Assembly: GCA_944320865.1 (NCBI GenBank)
Contig: CALUJC010000024.1
Span: 1-49,613, forward strand
Length of the DNA stretch: 49,613 nt
Source: an uncultured Bacteroides sp.
GTDB taxonomy: Bacteria > Bacteroidota > Bacteroidia > Bacteroidales > Bacteroidaceae
Direction of reading: 5' to 3'
The notes below the pieces were generated by a model. It had not been told where the DNA came from. It did not search any database and saw only the letters and a program-made list of their open reading frames with translations. Position numbers and translations under genes: made by a program. Positions 45,606-49,613 of the stretch are shown piece after piece (position 1 is the stretch's first letter; each line of letters starts with the position of its first letter).

Positions 45606-47179
45606 TACTTGATTTCGATTTCTTCCTTCATGTCTATTTCCTCCCCATGCGGGTCGTAGAATACATATTGTAGAAACGCAAGTTTCTGGTTGGGAATAAT
45701 CTTGATGCCGAATCCGTACTTCATTTGCCACTTGCGTTTCAAGGAGAATACTCCTTGGTTGACGTAGGCGGCAATGTACGGGTGGATGTGTAGCGAGAAT
45801 TTCTTAATCTTCAACTTATTGACCAAGTAATCTATTTTATCCTCCAAGGTGTCGGTAAACAGGATGGATGATTTTATTTTCCCTTTCCCGAAGCATGTCG
45901 GGCAGGTTTCCATTGTGTTCACGTCCATGGCGGGGCGCACGCGTTGCCGGGTGATTTGCATCAATCCGAATTTGCTGAGTGGCAAGATGTTGTGGCGTGC
46001 CCGGTCTTTTTGCATGTTTTGGCACATGCGTTCGTAAAGCTTTTGACGGTTTTCGGCTTCATTCATGTCGATAAAGTCCACTACGATGATGCCTCCCATA
46101 TCGCGCAGGCGTAGTTGACGTGCCAGTTCGTCGGCGGCTCCTAAATTCACTTCCAATGCATTGGCTTCTTGCCCGTTGGCGTTTTTAGTGCGGTTACCGC
46201 TGTTCACGTCTACTACGTGGAGGGCTTCAGTGTGTTCGATGATAAGGTATGCTCCGCTTTTGTAAGAAACGGTTTTCCCGAATGATGCCTTGATTTGCTT
46301 GGTGATGCCGAAGTTGTCATAGATGGGGAGCTGGCCTTTGTATAGCTTCACAATCCCTGCCCGCTCAGGGGCTATTAGGGTTACGTAGTCCTTTATCTCG
46401 TGGAATACTACGTCGTTGTTCACGTAGATATTCTCGAACGAGGGATTAAACAAGTCGCGCAACAAGCCTACGGCGCGACTGGTTTCTTCGTAAATCAGTG
46501 TAGGATATTTGGTGGCTTTTTGTATTTTGGCCACGGCATCGTCCCAATGCTTCAATAGTACTTTAAGCTCCCCGTCCAGCTCGGCCACACGCTTGCCTTC
46601 GGCCACGGTGCGCACGATAACCCCAAAATTGCGGGGCTTGATGCTCATGAGCAGTTGTTTGAGGCGCGCGCGCTCGGCGCTCGACTTGATTTTTTGCGAT
46701 ACGGAGACTTTGTCGTTGAAGGGTATCAGCACGAGGTATCGCCCGGCAAAGGATAATTCGGACGTAAGTCGCGGCCCTTTGGTTGAGATAGGCTCCTTGA
46801 CGATTTGCACCACTACTTCTTGTCCTACCTTGAGTGTGTTGGATACTGTACCGTCCTTTTCAAGGTCGGGAAGCAGGGTTGCTTTGGTTATCGGGTTGAG
46901 TTTCTTTCGGTCGCTTAAAGTTTGCTTTACGTATTTTTCCAGGGAGTTGAACTGGGGTCCCAGGTCTTGATAGTGAAGAAAAGCGTCTTTCTCGTAACCC
47001 ACGTCCACGAAGCAGGCATTGAGGCCGGGCATCAGTTTGCGGATACGGCCCAAATACATGTTGCCCACAGAGAAAGATATGTTTCTTCCTTCGCTTTGCA
47101 GTTCCACCAGCTGCTTGTCTTCGAGCAGGGCGATGGATACTTCCTTGGGCTGTACATCTACTACGAGTTCGCTTGTCAC
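45605..47179 (-). CDS. rng: Ribonuclease G/E family endonuclease
   Basis: Single-strand RNA endonuclease for rRNA and mRNA processing. 524 residues, RNase G-like length without the long RNase E tail. S1 domain at about 35-130; catalytic Asp324 (VVDVNSGNRT) and Asp368 (IIVVDFIDM); zinc-link cysteines 426 and 429 in CPTC. It begins with GTG at 47179 (MTSELVVDVQPKE); no better ATG exists upstream in frame. It follows a 30-residue gene and HU on the same strand, an association seen in Bacteroidetes. Confidence 0.95.
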   Translation of the reverse strand: MTSELVVDVQPKEVSIALLEDKQLVELQSEGRNISFSVGNMYLGRIRKLMPGLNACFVDVGYEKDAFLHYQDLGPQFNSLEKYVKQTLSDRKKLNPITKATLLPDLEKDGTVSNTLKVGQEVVVQIVKEPISTKGPRLTSELSFAGRYLVLIPFNDKVSVSQKIKSSAERARLKQLLMSIKPRNFGVIVRTVAEGKRVAELDGELKVLLKHWDDAVAKIQKATKYPTLIYEETSRAVGLLRDLFNPSFENIYVNNDVVFHEIKDYVTLIAPERAGIVKLYKGQLPIYDNFGITKQIKASFGKTVSYKSGAYLIIEHTEALHVVDVNSGNRTKNANGQEANALEVNLGAADELARQLRLRDMGGIIVVDFIDMNEAENRQKLYERMCQNMQKDRARHNILPLSKFGLMQITRQRVRPAMDVNTMETCPTCFGKGKIKSSILFTDTLEDKIDYLVNKLKIKKFSLHIHPYIAAYVNQGVFSLKRKWQMKYGFGIKIIPNQKLAFLQYVFYDPHGEEIDMKEEIEIK

Positions 47180-47285
47180 AATAAATTGGCTTTTAGAGTT
47201 GTTCGCTTAAACAAAGAACAAACCCGCGAGATGATAGCTTCACAAGTTTGTTCTTTGCCTTTGTCTGTTTGTTTAGACCAGGAAA

Positions 47286-47378
47286 TTACTTTTTACTTTT
47301 ATGTCTGTTCTTTCTTAGTCTTTTTTTACGCTTGTGCGTAGACATTTTATGTCTTTTTTTCTTTTTACCGCTTGGCAT
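47286..47378 (-). CDS. Tiny basic mS38/COX24-like protein
   Basis: A 30-residue frame beginning MPSGKKKKRHKMSTHK and containing KRKKRLRKNRHK; about two thirds of the residues are Lys, Arg or His. It matches the AURKAIP1/COX24 family, whose mitochondrial member mS38 belongs to the small ribosomal subunit; a ribosomal role is inferred. It lies between HU (37 nt upstream) and rng (106 nt downstream), all minus-strand, so it is probably in the HU-rng transcript. Confidence 0.8.
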   Translation of the reverse strand: MPSGKKKKRHKMSTHKRKKRLRKNRHKSKK

Positions 47379-47415
47379 AGTTCTACAATTTTTAGTGAGT
47401 TAATACATCTGTTTA

Positions 47416-47691
47416 TTATTTCTTCACTGCGATAGTGAATGTTTTGGCGGGTTTAAACGCCGGGATATTGTGCTCGGGGATGATGATGGTAGTATTTTTG
47501 GAGATGTTGCGAGCTGTCTTTTGTGCTCTTTTCTTCACGATAAAGCTACCAAAACCACGGAGGTAGACATTCTCGTCTTTCGTCAATGATGTCTTTACGG
47601 CCTCCATAAAAGCTTCCACGGTTGTAAGTACTGTGACTTTGTCAATTCCGGTGTTCTTTGCAATTTCGTTTACAATATCAGCTTTAGTCAT
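47416..47691 (-). CDS. HU-family histone-like DNA-binding protein
   Basis: Standard 91-residue HU: MTKADIVNEIAKNTGIDKV helices, then the beta arms RGFGSFIVKKRAQKTARN and the arm tip IIIPEHNIPAFKPAK, where HU has the DNA-intercalating Pro, ending KTFTIAVKK. A general nucleoid protein that bends DNA. It has its own promoter, divergent from another at 47792-47823. Confidence 0.96.
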   Translation of the reverse strand: MTKADIVNEIAKNTGIDKVTVLTTVEAFMEAVKTSLTKDENVYLRGFGSFIVKKRAQKTARNISKNTTIIIPEHNIPAFKPAKTFTIAVKK

Positions 47692-47742
47692 TTTCGTTTA
47701 AAAAAAATATTATTACTATTGTTTTCCTAATTTTTTGGTCTG

Positions 47743-47750
47743 CAAATATA
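47743..47750 (-). promoter_or_regulatory. Promoter -7 box for HU
   Basis: Minus-strand TATATTTG, 52 nt before the HU start; minus-strand TTTC at 47769-47772 is a possible -33 element (18-nt gap). Confidence 0.65.
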
Positions 47751-47791
47751 TAGCTTTTCCGCGTCTCTGAAAAATATATTTCGGAGATTTT

Positions 47792-47823
47792 TTTCAAAAA
47801 GTATTCAGTTCAGACTATCTTTG
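47792..47823 (+). promoter_or_regulatory. Orphan promoter facing away from HU
   Basis: TTTC (47792-47795), 20 nt, TATCTTTG (47816-47823). It fits the consensus, but no recognisable gene follows before the aldolase promoter 320 nt downstream. Confidence 0.6.
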
Positions 47824-47841
47824 GGCCGCAAATGCTTGTTA

Positions 47842-48099
47842 ATGAAAATCTTGTTATCTTCCTTCCTTGGTTCAACGTTCCCCTTCTTCACATCACCTCC
47901 ACTTTCTCTCATTCCTATAGGAGCGGACAATAATGGGAGGTGGAGCGGAGGAGAAGTCGCGGCAATGTCAGGCAAAGGCATGTCCAATGCCAAACAAAGG
48001 CTGGGTAAAAGTTGCGCAAAGCCTTCGGAGTGCCAAGGCCTTTGGACTTTGCTATGTGGACTTGTCATTCGCCCGTTAAAGTATGCTGATTGTTTCTAA
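47842..48099 (+). other. Unassigned transcript region or 85-codon frame
   Basis: Just after the orphan promoter. An 85-codon frame starts at ATG 47842 (MKILLSSFLGSTFPFF...), with a signal-like N-terminus, but its sequence resembles no family I know and has a random-looking composition (Cys, Trp and Gly scattered). The DNA contains several short self-complementary words (GCAAAG, CCTTTGG, GGCAAAGGC). It may be a non-coding RNA, a decayed gene or nothing. Of the 528-nt gap between HU and fba, only the three promoters and this stretch can be described. Confidence 0.25.
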
Positions 48100-48146
48100 A
48101 TAAATAAATGTGGTGCGGGTGTGGTGATAAATTATTCTTGCAGGAG

Positions 48147-48178
48147 TTTCATTATTTTGCGGAGAATGCTTATTTTTG
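48147..48178 (+). promoter_or_regulatory. Promoter of the aldolase gene
   Basis: TTTC (48147-48150), 20 nt, TATTTTTG (48171-48178), 41 nt before the ATG. Confidence 0.7.
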
Positions 48179-48219
48179 CATAGAATTTTTAATTCACTAA
48201 CAATAAATATTTAAACAAA

Positions 48220-49224
48220 ATGGTTAATTACAAAGATTTAGGTCTCGTAAACACCAGAGAAATGTTTGCGAAGGCAATTAAAGGCGGGTATGCAATCCCG
48301 GCTTTCAACTTCAATAACATGGAGCAGTTGCAAGCTATTGTCAAGGCTGCCGTAGAAACAAAATCCCCGGTCATCCTGCAAGTATCGAAAGGTGCCCGTA
48401 ACTATGCAAATCAGACTTTGCTGCGCTACATGGCCGAAGGTGCTGTAGAATATGCCAAGGAACTGGGTTGCGCGCATCCCGAAATCGTGCTGCACCTGGA
48501 TCACGGAGATAGCTTTGAATTGTGCAAGTCGTGCGTGGACATGGGCTTCTCTTCAGTCATGATTGATGGCTCTCATCTTCCTTATGAAGAGAACGTTGCA
48601 TTGACGAAGAAGGTTGTAGAATATGCACATCAGTTTGACGTAACCGTTGAAGGCGAGCTTGGTGTATTGGCTGGCGTTGAAGACGAGGTTTCTGCCGAAC
48701 ACCATACTTATACCAACCCCGAAGAAGTAATCGACTTTGCTACCCGCACGGGTTGCGACAGTTTGGCCATCTCCATTGGTACTTCGCACGGTGCTTACAA
48801 ATTCAAGCCCGAACAATGCCACGTAGACCCAGCTACCGGTCGTTTGGTACCTCCTCCTTTGGCATTTGATGTGCTGGATGCTGTGATGGAGAAACTGCCC
48901 GGATTCCCCATCGTGCTGCACGGTTCTTCTTCTGTTCCCCAAGAATATGTAGACATGATTAACCAATACGGCGGTAAGCTGGAAGCAGCCATCGGTATCC
49001 CCGAAGACGAGTTGCGCAAGGCTGCTAAATCGGCCGTTTGCAAAATCAATATCGACTCAGATTCTCGCTTGGCCATGACCGCTGCCATCCGTAGAGTATT
49101 CGCCGAGAAACCGGCAGAATTCGATCCGCGCAAATACTTGGGTCCGGCTCGTGATGAAATGGAAAAACTGTACAAGCACAAGATTGTGAATGTACTGGGT
49201 TCTGACGGTAAACTGGCAGAATAA
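48220..49224 (+). CDS. fba: Class II fructose-bisphosphate aldolase
   Basis: Zinc-dependent aldolase of glycolysis and gluconeogenesis. 334 residues. The catalytic Asp94 and zinc ligand His95 are in LHLDHGDSF; other ligands are expected at His190 (GTSHGAYKF) and His234 (VLHGSSSVP). The phosphate-binding GSSSVP and the NIDSDSR region are intact. Monocistronic, with its own promoter and a terminator 84 nt after the stop. Confidence 0.97.
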   Translation: MVNYKDLGLVNTREMFAKAIKGGYAIPAFNFNNMEQLQAIVKAAVETKSPVILQVSKGARNYANQTLLRYMAEGAVEYAKELGCAHPEIVLHLDHGDSFELCKSCVDMGFSSVMIDGSHLPYEENVALTKKVVEYAHQFDVTVEGELGVLAGVEDEVSAEHHTYTNPEEVIDFATRTGCDSLAISIGTSHGAYKFKPEQCHVDPATGRLVPPPLAFDVLDAVMEKLPGFPIVLHGSSSVPQEYVDMINQYGGKLEAAIGIPEDELRKAAKSAVCKINIDSDSRLAMTAAIRRVFAEKPAEFDPRKYLGPARDEMEKLYKHKIVNVLGSDGKLAE

Positions 49225-49307
49225 TTCAGTAGTGTAGCGTCTCTTGATTTGTGAATAGTCCTAAATAACCATTGCTGTTATATAGGTACACATAAATCCA
49301 TCTATTT

Positions 49308-49347
49308 CGCTCCGATAAGGTTTGGCCTTGTCGGAGCGCTTATTTTT
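49308..49347 (+). terminator. Terminator of fba
   Basis: Arms 49308-49320 and 49326-49338 pair over 13 positions (one G-U), loop TTTGG, followed by CTTATTTTTAT. Confidence 0.85.
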
Positions 49348-49394
49348 ATAACTGTTCATTGTTGTCTTCATGTGTATGGAATTTGTCCGGATTT

Positions 49395-49420
49395 CAGGTT
49401 CCTTTGGGTACCTGTTTTTT
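49395..49420 (+). terminator. Second small terminator downstream of fba
   Basis: Arms 49395-49402 and 49407-49414 pair at 7 of 8 positions, loop TTTG, then TTTTTT. It may be a back-up for fba or end a short transcript from the 49,340-49,395 region. Confidence 0.6.
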
Positions 49421-49442
49421 ATAGCAAGATGGACAGTTGTTT

Positions 49443-49496
49443 AAAAACAGATTAGGCTGTAATGCCTGTCATAATACAGGGTATTACAGCCTAATC
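49443..49496 (-). terminator. Terminator of a minus-strand gene at the window edge
   Basis: Perfect 14-bp outer stem (49450-49463 with 49483-49496) plus an inner CCTGT/ACAGG stem. On the minus strand it is followed by TGTTTTTAAA. Confidence 0.7.
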
Positions 49497-49517
49497 CAAT
49501 AATTTAGCTTATGCTAT

Positions 49518-49613
49518 TTATGCTTCTTCCACCGCAGCCTGCGCCTCTTTAATACTTTTCTGACTAACAATGCGTTAGAAAGTTTTCGTATGTGATTTGT
49601 ATGCGTTTAAGGG
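49518..49613 (-). other. Possible 3' end of a gene cut by the window edge
   Basis: Minus strand. One frame ends QKSIKEAQAAVEEA at 49518 but has an in-frame stop about 18 codons upstream; another, open to the window edge, ends ITYENFLTHC at 49564. Neither is recognised. The terminator at 49450 implies that some gene ends here; which frame, or whether a frameshift joins them, cannot be decided from 96 nt. Confidence 0.25.

Overview
The window looks like a chromosomal stretch from a gut-type member of the Bacteroidales (Bacteroidaceae-like). The evidence: TAnnTTTG-type -7 boxes precede most transcription units; Shine-Dalgarno sequences are almost absent; the V/A-type ATPase operon carries a DUF2764 gene; a complete NQR operon is present; lipoprotein signals are followed by an acidic stretch; and DUF5686, DUF4469 and HU-like families occur. 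Composition is uneven: the ATPase end is A/T-rich, while about 18-26 kb and 35-42 kb are G/C-rich.

Layout. 0.4-7.9 kb: a seven-gene V/A-type ATPase operon (E, DUF2764, A, B, D, I, K). 8.2-12.5 kb: storage polysaccharide genes (GT3-type glycogen synthase and alpha-glucan phosphorylase). 12.9-16.9 kb: class A penicillin-binding protein, short FolK and an M16-fold protein without the zinc motif. 16.9-19.5 kb: secreted MORN-repeat protein and a ThrE exporter. 19.6-23.1 kb: divergent pair, a TlpA-like lipoprotein and a collagen-like/GLUG surface lipoprotein. 23.3-28.2 kb: HU-like protein, then minus-strand rpsP, SPOUT methyltransferase, ispE, YgbA-like protein and an outer-membrane barrel. 28.4-35.9 kb: secreted bleomycin-hydrolase-type peptidase, then nqrABCDEF. 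35.9-40.8 kb, minus strand: HU/DUF4469 protein, rarA and a DUF5686 outer-membrane protein. 41.1-42.0 kb: divergent PP2C-like protein. 42.1-45.6 kb: hisGDC behind a readable histidine leader-peptide attenuator. 45.6-47.7 kb, minus strand: RNase G, a 30-residue mS38/COX24-like protein and HU. 48.2-49.2 kb: class II fructose-bisphosphate aldolase, then terminators and the edge of another minus-strand gene.

How it fits together. NQR exports Na+ while oxidising NADH, and the rotor subunit K of the ATPase keeps the residues that bind Na+ in Enterococcus NtpK, so the window may hold both halves of a sodium circuit. The his operon has a promoter, a 19-residue leader peptide with five His codons, a terminator, and an exact 8-nt copy of the terminator 3' arm overlapping the leader stop codon; together these make a complete stalling-dependent attenuation switch.

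The most unusual pattern is a set of four intergenic arrays with unrelated sequences but the same build: 4-5 tandem units of 22-24 nt, most units containing a small palindrome and each array lying 5' of a gene. Two of the four lie directly upstream of genes for HU-like DNA-binding proteins. Long perfect hairpins (30-32 bp arms) at three further sites add to the repeat content. No tRNA, rRNA, CRISPR array or intact insertion sequence was seen.
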